Positions 50,904 to 61,400 of a DNA stretch of 64,000 bases are shown in pieces. Under the pieces are notes generated by a model. That model did no database searches, had not been told where the DNA came from, and saw only the letters and a program-made list of their open reading frames with translations. Source of the DNA: Rhynchopus euleeides (Eukaryota > Euglenozoa > Diplonemea > Diplonemida > Diplonemidae); the NCBI GenBank assembly GCA_963210315.1, contig OY723252.1:1054001-1118000 (forward strand), written 5' to 3'. Positions within the stretch are counted from its first letter, which is position 1. Each line of letters opens with the position of its first letter. Made by a program: the position numbers and the translations under genes.

Positions 50904-51810
50904 CGTAAGGCCCTGGCTGGGGGTGGCAGTGTAGGCAGTGAGTGGGGTGGGGTGTGTGTGTGGGGAGTGCGCGCCCTTGTATTGTGTGTGAACTTGTATT
51001 TTTTTTTGGCGTTGTGTGCTGGCAACGCAGGAAAACACACAGTGCGGTGTATGGTGCAGATGCATGGGGCACACCACCCCCCTCAACTGGTTCTCCTCTC
51101 TCCAGGGTGATGTTTGCAGACGCAAACTTTTCCACAAATAAAACGCAGAAAACTGTGGAATGGCGGCAAAACGCCAAATGGGACGGGGCAGGGGCAGCTG
51201 TAGCGGCGGGGCGGGGTTTTGGCCGAGTTGCGGTTTGACCGCCTTCCTCCATCCTCCTGACCCCTGCGTGCAGGGGCCAGCCAATTCTGAGATGCTAAAG
51301 GTACCACAGAGAAGGGCCGGGGAGCGGATTCAAGAGAGGTGCAACGAAGGGTTTTTTTCTTGCGATGAAACCTGCCAACCCTTTTGCCCTCTTCTCTCCC
51401 TCCCCACGTCCCGCCTCTTCCGAGAAGAACACAAAAAAAAAACCCCCCCCGGGGGTGTGGGGTGGGGTGGGGGGAAGCTATTTCCCGGTGTGGTCGAAAC
51501 CACAATTTTCTGACAGCACTCTTTCCCACCGCCCATACCCCGAACCCCACCAATCCCCCTACTCCGATGACCAGTGTGGCCTCGGCCCGCAGCACAATAT
51601 TCCAGCCGCAGCACCCGACGGGTCCCTCACCGAGACCCCATCCGCCCGTGCTGCGAGGGGTACGGGCAAGGCCCCACCCCGCCACCACAGCCGTGGTGTC
51701 GCTGCTTCCTTTTTTTTGCTTTGATTCCGTAGAAATGACATCCGCATGATATGTTAACTCAGATGAAACCATGGCGACCCCCCCTACCCCCCCCCCCCAC
51801 CCCCTCCAGA
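50904..51810. other. ABC transporter 5' region, no gene seen
   Basis: Contains a T run (51000-51008), a pyrimidine-rich tract, an A8-C8 stretch near 51435-51450 and a C-rich stretch near 51779-51808. It probably holds the ABC gene promoter and the 3' end of the 51811-52386 gene. Open frames here are low-complexity and not supported. Confidence 0.5.
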
Positions 51811-52386
51811 CTAGCACCCAGGCATGTCATCGTCACCGAAGACGAAGTCGTCATCGCTGTCGTCATCGCACACCAGAGACTTGGTGCGCAGCCAGGCGAA
51901 CGAGGCGCCCGACACAGCGTCCTTCGCCTTCCCGGGGTAACGGCCAGCCTCGGCGTCCTTGGTGTACACAATCTTGCAGAGGGTGTCCGTCTTCACGACG
52001 TACTCCTCACCCTTGCCGTCACCGGGGAGGGTGGCGAAGGCGGCCTCAGCCCACTCGGAGGCCTTGAAGGCGTACCCACGCTCGTTCTTGTCCTCCTGGG
52101 TGAACTGCTCGGGGATGTGCACGATCGCGCAGAAGGCCTCCTCCGTCGCCGACAGCAGGATCTTCGCCACGTCCTTCGCGCCACCACGGCGCTCCTCACC
52201 CTCAGGGTCGACCTCCTGGTTCATCGCGTCGAACGCCATCTCGAGGAGGTCCAGCTTGCCCTCCGACTCCGTCAGCACGGCCTGCTGGAAGATGGACCCC
52301 ATGGCGGCCATGCCCTCGAGATCCTGGCCCTTCTTGCCACCCTCCTTCTTCACGGCCTTCAGCTTCTTCTCGGAGTAGTCCGTCAT
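51811..52386 (-). CDS. Small acidic-tailed protein of unknown function
   Basis: Predicted 191 residues from the ATG at 52386, TAG stop. It begins M-T-D-Y-S-E-K-K-L with a Lys/Gly-rich head. The middle is soluble, globular-looking and rich in Ala, Glu and Phe (residues about 25-165), and the tail is strongly acidic (C-D-D-D-S-D-D-D-F-V-F-G-D-D-D). No signal peptide or membrane segment. GC-rich third positions and sensible composition support a real gene. I do not recognise the family. Confidence 0.68.
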   Translation of the reverse strand: MTDYSEKKLKAVKKEGGKKGQDLEGMAAMGSIFQQAVLTESEGKLDLLEMAFDAMNQEVDPEGEERRGGAKDVAKILLSATEEAFCAIVHIPEQFTQEDKNERGYAFKASEWAEAAFATLPGDGKGEEYVVKTDTLCKIVYTKDAEAGRYPGKAKDAVSGASFAWLRTKSLVCDDDSDDDFVFGDDDMPGC

Positions 52387-52480
52387 CGTGATGGGTGAGG
52401 GTGTGCGGTGATGCCTGGGGGGTGGTGGTGTGGGTAGGTGTTTGACTGGATATCCAGATGCATCCAGGAGGGGGGGGGGT

Positions 52481-52580
52481 TGATTGTCGAGAGTGAATGG
52501 AAAAGTAAATCTCCCAGCACCTTCTTGCAATGTTAGTCCTTTTTGTAGTCACTACACCAGACATGCTGTACAAGGCGGAT
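52481..52580 (+). repeat. Dispersed repeat family R1, copy 2
   Basis: Same orientation as the copy at 945-1045, about 85-90 percent alike by eye. It lies just upstream of the small acidic-tailed gene and may overlap its promoter. Confidence 0.8.
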
Positions 52581-52648
52581 CAACACGGTGGACTTCTGCA
52601 TTGCGTGAGTAACTGTTTTCGCAGTCGGATTCGCAGGAGTACCTTGTT

Positions 52649-52752
52649 GAAGTATACTTAGGAAATGCAGGAGTATACTTAGGAAATGCAGGAGTATACT
52701 TAGGAAATGCAGAAGTATACTTAGGAAATGCAGGAGTATACTTAGGAAAATC
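52649..52752 (+). repeat. 21-bp minisatellite
   Basis: Five tandem units of about 21 bp based on GTATACTTAGGAAATGCAG, with one internal base change. Non-coding. Confidence 0.9.
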
Positions 52753-53107
52753 AGTCGTAATACCACGAATTATAGGGGGACCCTTTTCGAATTTTTTTTT
52801 CTGGGTGGGTCCAGGGTAGTAGGGTGACCTCTCCGATTTTCCAAAACTGCTGGTTTACTGGTTTGGGGGACGGTCGCCGGCAGACCGTTGAAATGCCCGT
52901 GTTAGCCAGGCACACTCACGTTTCAGGTATCGTGTCGCATGTCACGCATGTCGCCAACGCGGCGAGTGTACCTCCCAGGTGGGGAAGTCCGACCTCCTGT
53001 CCGATGTCAGCCAGGCTTCGAAGAAGCGCTTCATGGATGTGGTGCTGACCTCCTACTCAGCACTGTATCCGGGGTAAGTGAGATAGACAGACGGGCACAC
53101 GCTATAT

Positions 53108-53165
53108 CGGGGGTCTGGGGGGCGTGAGCCCCCCAGCCGCCGGAGGCCACGGTAGTGAACATCTG
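53108..53165 (-). repeat. Dispersed GC-hairpin repeat R3, inverted copy a
   Basis: Complement of the H-segment copy (3866-3930), with a GTGAGC change in the hairpin loop. Confidence 0.85.
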
Positions 53166-53266
53166 TTCGTGTGGGAGAACAGATTCTGTGTGAGTTGGCT
53201 GCGTCCTGAGGCGACTGGAGTGGTTGGAGCCCCCGACCTGATGGGATTCGAAGGACTTGAGTACGA

Positions 53267-53337
53267 GACATGCGCCACAGGGGGGTCTGGGGGGCGGAGC
53301 CCCCCAGCCGCCGGAGGCCACGGTAGTGAATGTCTGG
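53267..53337 (-). repeat. Dispersed GC-hairpin repeat R3, inverted copy b
   Basis: Closer to the H-segment copy than copy a; the match extends leftward to the shared GCCACAGG. The two copies lie about 160 bp apart in the same orientation. Confidence 0.85.
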
Positions 53338-53775
53338 CTGTTGGCTGCAAAAAAAACGGGAAAAGGGTGGGTGTCAGGAGGACATATCCTCATCCCCCAC
53401 GAGAAAACGCCTTGAAAAATTTCTGGTTTTTTTTCCAGAAATCTCATTTTTTTTATAAATTTCCCCAAACCAGAAAACCGGCTTTTTCTGGTTTGGAAAC
53501 CTCTCAGAAAGGGCACCCTATTCCCCTGGGTGGGTCCATTTTGCCTGTTTGAGGCCGATTTCGACGGAATTTCTGTGTTTTGAGCCCATTTTGGGCCCTA
53601 AAACGCCTCAAAACGCGTACGTGAATTTCCGTTTTTTTGGCCTTGGTGAATCCTCACCCCAAAGATGCCCCAAAAACATATTTCCCCAAAATCGGGTCCC
53701 AGTGGTCGGGAACTTCTCAGTGTCGACTCCCGCTCCCGAAAAGGGTTACCCTACCCCCGAGGGAGTCTACCGTCT

Positions 53776-53862
53776 CAGTGTGCGCTCAACGAAAGGTCGT
53801 CCGGAACTGTTCTCCCGCAGTTGCTGGACAGAGTCTACAATACAGCGAAAGGAGTACGATTT
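53776..53862 (+). repeat. Dispersed repeat R2, right-hand copy
   Basis: Aligns with 4436-4515 in the same orientation. It is followed directly by other A/T-rich repeats and has no coding sense. Confidence 0.65.
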
Positions 53863-53892
53863 TTGATCCCGAATTCAACTATGCGGTTCCAA

Positions 53893-54002
53893 GGGGGTCC
53901 TCGCTACCAGTCACAGCTCGTCACAGCTCGTCAGTCAGTGAGGGGAAGTGGGCTGGAGCTCACTTTTTCTCACTCAGTCACATCTGGTAGCGAGGGCCCC
54001 CC
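53893..54002. mobile_element. 110-bp fold-back sequence
   Basis: GGGGGTCCTCGCTACCAG at the left is matched by its near-perfect complement at 53984-54002. The loop includes a tandem TCACAGCTCG pair. The size and shape fit a small MITE, but no second copy is seen in the window. Confidence 0.45.
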
Positions 54003-54269
54003 AAAAATTAAATACAGTTGTCCAACAAACATTTGTGGGGTAAAAACTAAGGTGGATCTCAGGATTTCTCAGAGCGAAGGTGGGTTATTACCCCATCTGG
54101 GGTGTTCAGGGGGTCGGGCAACTTTCGGTATCCTCCAAAATTCCTTGGACATATTTTTGCTAAAAAAAAAATTCACAAAATTTCTCAAATTTTCTATTAT
54201 TAAAGTTGGATTAGCGTGCCGGCACCGCGCCTCGGCGAGGGAACCGTACCCGCTGTCCTGTATATTAAC

Positions 54270-57200
54270 CTATGTCACGCCGCTAGGGCGTGATCGCCTC
54301 CTCGGTAAAGGAAAAGGAGGTCTGAACGAGGCACTCTGCGCCTGTAGCCCGGTTGTGAGCCGGGATACGACGGCGGCCTTCAGAAAGAAAGAAAGGGAAG
54401 AGACGTATATGTTTTTGCTTTTAGGGCAGAGCTTTGGGGCTTGGCGGCCGCGCGAAGGGCGCGGTCTCCAAGGCCTCTTAGCCGACACAGTTTTCTTTGG
54501 CACTCGGCGTGTGGAGAGCCAGGCAGCGACAGGGTTGCCGTCGCATCTTCGCTTAATTTGATGAACACACGGTTTGCAGCTCCGAGGGGTTCTGTCCGCC
54601 ATAGTCAAGCGTTGTTTTGTGATGAGGTCTTCCGCTACCTTGATAAGACGAGGGAGCAGTTGACACGTGATCTGATGGCGAGGCAGAACCTCGGGGAGGG
54701 GGAGTCGTTTTCCAGGCGCAGGGGATGTCACTGCGTCAAGGGCACTACTGTTTCTTTTAAGAGTTTGAAGCTCGTCCACAACACGGTCTTGGTCAGACAG
54801 GCCGGAAGACATGGACTTCTCATCAGAGTCGAGATCTACATGGTCAACCAGGCGCCGTTTGAGCGTCAGATAATCAAGGCCGGGATCTGACGGACCTGTC
54901 GGAGACCCGTCGAGCCAGCTGTTTGTTTCATCGTCACACACGGAGGGTGGGGAGGGGGAAGGGGGCTCGGAGGAAGCGAGGTCCTCGGTAGCACACAGTT
55001 GTCCCTCAAGCGCTGGGACGTCAGGCTCAAAGTCAGGCAGGCTTGAAGCAGACCTGTAAGGTTGGCCGGCACTAGCAAACACGTAGAGCGGGGAGGGGGG
55101 TGGGGAATCGGAGGAATCGAGGTCCTCGGTATCGCCGAGACATCTCTTCAGTGAAGGGGAAGTGACCTGAGCTGACGCGCCCTCAGGGGGTTCACCAGGA
55201 CTTGCAGCCACTTCAGCATACACGTCAAGCAGGGAGAAAGATAGAGATTTCTCGTCCGAGGCAAGATCCACATGCTCACCCAGGCGTCGTTTGAGCGCCG
55301 GGGCATCTAGGCCGATATCTGACGGACCTGAAAGGGGCCCGTGGGGCTCGCTGTTGGTCCCATCGCATACGGAAGGCGTGGAAGGGAATGGGGGTTCCGA
55401 GGAAGCGAGGTCCTCGGTAGCACACAGTTGTCCCTCAAGCGCTGGGACGTCAGGTTCAAAGTCAGGCAGGCTTGGAGCAGATCCGCTCGGCCGGCCGGCA
55501 CTATCACACACGGAGAGCGGGGAGGGGGGTGGGGAATCGGAGGAGTCGAGGTCCTCGGTAGCGCCGAAACATCTCTTCAGCGGAGGGAGAGTGATCTGAG
55601 GAGCTGACGCACCCCCAAGGAGTTCATCATGCCTTGCAGCCACATCAGCACACACGTCAAGCAGGGAGGGAGATACAGACTTCTCGTCCGAATCGAGATC
55701 CACATGCTCACCCAGGCGTCGTTTGAGCGCCGGGTCATCGGGGTCGAGATCTGACGGACCTAAAAGGGACATATCGAGCCCGCTGTTGGTCCCGTCGTCG
55801 CTTACGCAAGGCGAGGAAGGGAATGGGGGTTCGGAGGAAGCGAGGTCCTTAGTAGTATAGAGATGTTCCTCGAGCGCTGGGACATCAGGTTCAAAGTCAG
55901 GCAGGTTTGAATCAGATCCACTCGACCGGCCGGTCCCATCACACACGGAGAGCGGGGAGGGGGGCGGGGAATCGGAGGAAGCGAGTTCCTCGGTGGCACA
56001 CAGTTGTCCCTTAAGCGCTGGAACGTCAGGTTCAAAATCAGGCAGGCTTGAAGCAGACCCGCTAGGCCGTCCGACATCATCACACACGGAGAGCGGGGAG
56101 GGGGGCGGGGAATCGGAGGAATCGAGGTCCTCGGTAGCGCCGAGACGTCTCTTCAGCGAAGGGGGAGTGACCTGAGGAGCTGACGCACCCCCAGGGAGTT
56201 CATCAGGCCTCGCAGCCACATCAGCACACACGTCAGGTAGGGGGGGAGACATAGACCTCTCGTCCGAATCAAGATCCACATGCTCACCCAGGCGTCGTTT
56301 GAGCGCCGGGTCATCGGGGTCGAGATCCGACGGACCTGAAAGGGACCTAGCGAGTCCGTTGTTTGTTCCATCATCGCTTCCGAGAGGCGTGGAAGGGAAT
56401 GGGGGTTCCGAGGAAGCGAGGTCCTCGGTAGCACACAGTTGTCCCTCGAGCTCTGGGACGTCAGGCTCAAAGTCAGGCAGGCTTGAAGCAGACCCGTTAG
56501 GCCGGCCGGCACTATCACACACGCAGAGCGGGGAGGGGGGTGGGGAGACGGAGGAATCGAGGTCCTCGGTAGCGCCGAGACATCTCTTCAGCGAGGGGGG
56601 AGTGACCTGAGCTGACGCGCCCTCAGGGGGTTCACCAGGACTTGCAGCCATTTCAGCACACACGTCAAGCAGGGAGGAAGATAGAGACTTTTCGTCAGAG
56701 TCAAGGTCCACCTGCCCACCCAGGCGCCTTTTAAGCGATGGGTCATCGAGACCGGGATCTGATGGACTGGGAGGAGATCCATCGGGACAGCTGGTCGTTG
56801 CAGTGTCACACACGGAAGGCGGGGAAGGGGGCGGGGATTCAGAGAAATCAAGATTCACAGTAGCGCCCAGGCGTCTCTTGAGCGTTGGGGGGGTACCATC
56901 ATCACACACAGAGAGTGGGGAGGGGGGGGTTGAGGCGGAGAGATCAAGGTACTCAGTGGCCCCTAAGCGTCTCTTAAGCGTCGGGGCGTCTAGTTCGCTG
57001 ACGGCCCCATCATCACACACGGAGGGTGGGGAGTGGGGTGGAGGCTCTGAAGAATCGAGGTCCTCAGTGGCATCCAGACATTTCTCGAGTTCCCGAATAC
57101 AGGGTTCATGGTCCAGCGGATCCGAGGGGAGCCTGCTGGGCCACTCCGTTATTCCATCAGCACACACGGTATGTGGGGGAGGGAGTGGGGACTCCGGGGA

Positions 57201-57464
57201 GTCGAGATAAGAGCCCATCCGCCTCTTGAGCAGTGGGGGGGAAGAACCAGTCGCATCTTCGTATGCTGCAACAGCACACTCCTCGGCCATGTCGTCTTCG
57301 CGGGACCCAGGGTCATCCCCGGGGGGCGCGTCGCCCGCGTCGCCCGAGTCGGTGTCGTTGACGTCATCATCTGTTTCAGCTGCCCTATCGCTGCAGGCAG
57401 ACCAGTCGCTCGCGCCTGGGTCGGGCGGTGTGCTGTCGCTGTCGTCGTCGCTGTCCTCCTCCAT
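54270..57464 (-). CDS. Long acidic repeat protein with K-R-R-L-G / S-P modules
   Basis: Open for 1064 residues from an ATG at 57464. The N-terminus is Asp/Ser/Glu-rich. Residues about 75-900 are imperfect modules built from L-K-R-R-L-G-x-x-x-D-L, then D-S-S-x-S-P-P-P-S-P-L-S-V-C-D, then S-S-L-P-D-F-E-P-D-V-P. At least five copies of the last string mark a higher-order repeat. There are many S-P and T-P sites, suggesting a heavily phosphorylated, disordered protein. No signal peptide or membrane segment. The last about 130 residues are basic and non-repetitive and may include unrecognised intron sequence (a pyrimidine-AG lies near 54387). Function unknown. Confidence 0.6.
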   Translation of the reverse strand: MEEDSDDDSDSTPPDPGASDWSACSDRAAETDDDVNDTDSGDAGDAPPGDDPGSREDDMAEECAVAAYEDATGSSPPLLKRRMGSYLDSPESPLPPPHTVCADGITEWPSRLPSDPLDHEPCIRELEKCLDATEDLDSSEPPPHSPPSVCDDGAVSELDAPTLKRRLGATEYLDLSASTPPSPLSVCDDGTPPTLKRRLGATVNLDFSESPPPSPPSVCDTATTSCPDGSPPSPSDPGLDDPSLKRRLGGQVDLDSDEKSLSSSLLDVCAEMAASPGEPPEGASAQVTPPSLKRCLGATEDLDSSVSPPPSPLCVCDSAGRPNGSASSLPDFEPDVPELEGQLCATEDLASSEPPFPSTPLGSDDGTNNGLARSLSGPSDLDPDDPALKRRLGEHVDLDSDERSMSPPLPDVCADVAARPDELPGGASAPQVTPPSLKRRLGATEDLDSSDSPPPSPLSVCDDVGRPSGSASSLPDFEPDVPALKGQLCATEELASSDSPPPSPLSVCDGTGRSSGSDSNLPDFEPDVPALEEHLYTTKDLASSEPPFPSSPCVSDDGTNSGLDMSLLGPSDLDPDDPALKRRLGEHVDLDSDEKSVSPSLLDVCADVAARHDELLGGASAPQITLPPLKRCFGATEDLDSSDSPPPSPLSVCDSAGRPSGSAPSLPDFEPDVPALEGQLCATEDLASSEPPFPSTPSVCDGTNSEPHGPLSGPSDIGLDAPALKRRLGEHVDLASDEKSLSFSLLDVYAEVAASPGEPPEGASAQVTSPSLKRCLGDTEDLDSSDSPPPSPLYVFASAGQPYRSASSLPDFEPDVPALEGQLCATEDLASSEPPSPSPPSVCDDETNSWLDGSPTGPSDPGLDYLTLKRRLVDHVDLDSDEKSMSSGLSDQDRVVDELQTLKRNSSALDAVTSPAPGKRLPLPEVLPRHQITCQLLPRLIKVAEDLITKQRLTMADRTPRSCKPCVHQIKRRCDGNPVAAWLSTRRVPKKTVSAKRPWRPRPSRGRQAPKLCPKSKNIYVSSLSFFLKAAVVSRLTTGLQAQSASFRPPFPLPRRRSRPSGVT

Positions 57465-58490
57465 GTCGGAATCTAGGGAGGGTGTCCTAAATTTAGGAAA
57501 TTTTTGAAAAATTTGGAAAATTTTGGGGGATTTTTTGAAAAAATGGCGAAAAAAAGGGTGTGGGGAGTTGGATCCAGTTTAGCAAAGTCCGTGTATTTGG
57601 ACGCGGCCCCTCAGATAAGGAAGCCGCGTCTCAGGTGCAGGATGTGGGGTGTTGTCGATTTTTCAGGGTTCGACATTCTCGGGCTGGACGGAGAGAAACG
57701 GTGGGTGCAACTCTGATCAGAAAAAACTTCAACCGAAAAAACGGGGTGTAGCTCCCTGACTGACGAGCAGCGGGAGGTGGCGAAGAGAAGCTCCTCATGC
57801 GTGGCGGCCTCCCTCGTTCGCGGCGGGAGAGGCATCCGGGGGTACGAGAGCGGCACCCGCCTGAGTTCTTTATGGAACCCACAAACCTGGGTGGTAGCCG
57901 GCCTCACGGATGTGAGGTTGGAAATGCTCCGGGAGACAGCCGATGGCGCCTCAACGCCACAGGCTATCGTTGCCGGCTTGGTGCCCATATGGTGCAAGAT
58001 GAGCGGCGGAATCCGCGAACTTCGGGAACTATCAGGTAGTTTGAACGCTGAAGACTGCCCCGCCAGGCTGAATGGGAGTCACAACGCGATGAGGAACAAG
58101 GATCAGCAGCGCCTTTTCCGGCAAACACAGGGCAGCTCTCCCTGAGCAGCTGGGAATGAAACGGGACGGAACTAACGAGCAGCAGCGAAACTGTTGCAGA
58201 GCACCAGTAACCACAACGAGTCCATGACACAAGTGGAACTGCAGACACGGGGCAGCCAAGAAACGGACGCAGTCGCAGGAGACCACCTCCACTCTCACAA
58301 CGAGCAGAACTGAGAGACACTCAATGGGATAGAGCGGAATCACTGTAACGGGGACACACTGATGGCACACAGTACAGACGGACAGAAGTCAGAGTGAAAC
58401 GGTTGTACAAAGGGCTCGGCTTCACCGACGTCCTTAGTACAGAGTGAAACGACGACGCCGCCGAAGGCGGCCAATCCGCCGCCCGAAGGG
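57465..58490. other. Intergenic stretch before the satellite
   Basis: Begins with A/T-rich tracts upstream of the repeat-protein gene. Between about 57770 and 58145 both strands are open for around 120 codons, but neither product is recognisable. GC hairpins (GCCGCCGAAGGCGGC, and CCGCC...GGCGG) lie at about 58457-58496, right at the satellite edge. Confidence 0.5.
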
Positions 58491-61400
58491 CGGCGGAAAA
58501 ATTTTTGGGGTGTTTTTGGGTGAAAAACCGGGCAACCTGGGCCCTTTGGGACCACATAGGCCAGGAAAGGCCAAAATTTTCGATTTTTTTCGGAAATTTT
58601 TCGGTTTTTCAGAGTGTGGCAGTCCGCAGATACAGATTTTCGGGTCGGAAAAAAAATTTTTTTTTCGACCCAAAAAAATCGGATTTTTTCGGGGAGGGTC
58701 TCCGGTGGCCCCCCCTGGATTTCCTGATTTTTCCCGATTTTTCCTGATTTTCGGATTTTGCTCGAAATTTGCCCTTGTGTCAACCAGTGGCAAAATTTTC
58801 GGAAAATCGGGAAAAATCAGGAAAATCCGGAGAACCGGACACCCTCCTAGATTCTGGGGGGGTGAAACGGCGGAAAAATTTTTGGGGTGTTTTTGGGTGA
58901 AAAACCGGGCAACCTGGGCCCTTTGGGACCACATAGGCCAGGAAAGGCCAAAATTTTCGATTTTTTTCGGAAATTTTTCGGTTTTTCAGAGTGTGGCAGT
59001 CCGCAGATACAGATTTTCGGGTCGGAAAAAAAATTTTTTTTTCGACCCAAAAAAATCGGATTTTTTCGGGGAGGGTCTCCGGTGGCCCCCCCTGGATTTC
59101 CTGATTTTTCCCGATTTTTCCTGATTTTCGGATTTTGCTCGAAATTTGCCCTTGTGTCAACCAGTGGCAAAATTTTCGGAAAATCGGGAAAAATCAGGAA
59201 AATCCGGAGAACCGGACACCCTCCTAGATTCTGGGGGGGTGAAACGGCGGAAAAATTTTTGGGGTGTTTTTGGGTGAAAAACCGGGCAACCTGGGCCCTT
59301 TGGGACCACATAGGCCAGGAAAGGCCAAAATTTTCGATTTTTTTCGGAAATTTTTCGGTTTTTCAGAGTGTGGCAGTCCGCAGATACAGATTTTCGGGTC
59401 GGAAAAAAAATTTTTTTTTCGACCCAAAAAAATCGGATTTTTTCGGGGAGGGTCTCCGGTGGCCCCCCCTGGATTTCCTGATTTTTCCCGATTTTTCCTG
59501 ATTTTCGGATTTTGCTCGAAATTTGCCCTTGTGTCAACCAGTGGCAAAATTTTCGGAAAATCGGGAAAAATCAGGAAAATCCGGAGAACCGGACACCCTC
59601 CTAGATTCTGGGGGGGTGAAACGGCGGAAAAATTTTTGGGGTGTTTTTGGGTGAAAAACCGGGCAACCTGGGCCCTTTGGGACCACATAGGCCAGGAAAG
59701 GCCAAAATTTTCGATTTTTTTCGGAAATTTTTCGGTTTTTCAGAGTGTGGCAGTCCGCAGATACAGATTTTCGGGTCGGAAAAAAAATTTTTTTTTCGAC
59801 CCAAAAAAATCGGATTTTTTCGGGGAGGGTCTCCGGTGGCCCCCCCTGGATTTCCTGATTTTTCCCGATTTTTCCTGATTTTCGGATTTTGCTCGAAATT
59901 TGCCCTTGTGTCAACCAGTGGCAAAATTTTCGGAAAATCGGGAAAAATCAGGAAAATCCGGAGAACCGGACACCCTCCTAGATTCTGGGGGGGTGAAACG
60001 GCGGAAAAATTTTTGGGGTGTTTTTGGGTGAAAAACCGGGCAACCTGGGCCCTTTGGGACCACATAGGCCAGGAAAGGCCAAAATTTTCGATTTTTTTCG
60101 GAAATTTTTCGGTTTTTCAGAGTGTGGCAGTCCGCAGATACAGATTTTCGGGTCGGAAAAAAAATTTTTTTTTCGACCCAAAAAAATCGGATTTTTTCGG
60201 GGAGGGTCTCCGGTGGCCCCCCCTGGATTTCCTGATTTTTCCCGATTTTTCCTGATTTTCGGATTTTGCTCGAAATTTGCCCTTGTGTCAACCAGTGGCA
60301 AAATTTTCGGAAAATCGGGAAAAATCAGGAAAATCCGGAGAACCGGACACCCTCCTAGATTCTGGGGGGGTGAAACGGCGGAAAAATTTTTGGGGTGTTT
60401 TTGGGTGAAAAACCGGGCAACCTGGGCCCTTTGGGACCACATAGGCCAGGAAAGGCCAAAATTTTCGATTTTTTTCGGAAATTTTTCGGTTTTTCAGAGT
60501 GTGGCAGTCCGCAGATACAGATTTTCGGGTCGGAAAAAAAATTTTTTTTTCGACCCAAAAAAATCGGATTTTTTCGGGGAGGGTCTCCGGTGGCCCCCCC
60601 TGGATTTCCTGATTTTTCCCGATTTTTCCTGATTTTCGGATTTTGCTCGAAATTTGCCCTTGTGTCAACCAGTGGCAAAATTTTCGGAAAATCGGGAAAA
60701 ATCAGGAAAATCCGGAGAACCGGACACCCTCCTAGATTCTGGGGGGGTGAAACGGCGGAAAAATTTTTGGGGTGTTTTTGGGTGAAAAACCGGGCAACCT
60801 GGGCCCTTTGGGACCACATAGGCCAGGAAAGGCCAAAATTTTCGATTTTTTTCGGAAATTTTTCGGTTTTTCAGAGTGTGGCAGTCCGCAGATACAGATT
60901 TTCGGGTCGGAAAAAAATTTTTTTTTTCGACCCAAAAAAATCGGATTTTTTCGGGGAGGGTCTCCGGTGGCCCCCCCTGGATTTCCTGATTTTTCCCGAT
61001 TTTTCCTGATTTTCGGATTTTGCTCGAAATTTGCCCTTGTGTCAACCAGTGGCAAAATTTTCGGAAAATCGGGAAAAATCAGGAAAATCCGGAGAACCGG
61101 ACACCCTCCTAGATTCTGGGGGGGTGAAACGGCGGAAAAATTTTTGGGGTGTTTTTGGGTGAAAAACCGGGCAACCTGGGCCCTTTGGGACCACATAGGC
61201 CAGGAAAGGCCAAAATTTTCGATTTTTTTCGGAAATTTTTCGGTTTTTCAGAGTGTGGCAGTCCGCAGATACAGATTTTCGGGTCGGAAAAAAAATTTTT
61301 TTTTCGACCCAAAAAAATCGGATTTTTTCGGGGAGGGTCTCCGGTGGCCCCCCCTGGATTTCCTGATTTTTCCCGATTTTTCCTGATTTTCGGATTTTGC

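Larger units (their letters stand above)
52753..53775. other. Intergenic stretch with hairpins
   Basis: No gene is supported. It holds two R3 hairpin repeats and an inverted pair CCAAACCAGAAAA / TTTTCTGGTTTGG near 53465-53497, among A/T-rich tracts. Confidence 0.5.

Noticed and set aside
54866-56851. Many plus and minus frames of 60-135 codons with S-S-V-A-P repeats
   Set aside because: They are shadows of the 1064-codon repeat protein on the minus strand, which spans them all without a break.
57611-58145. Opposed frames of about 120 codons on both strands
   Set aside because: Neither has a recognisable motif and the two overlap. No reason to prefer one.
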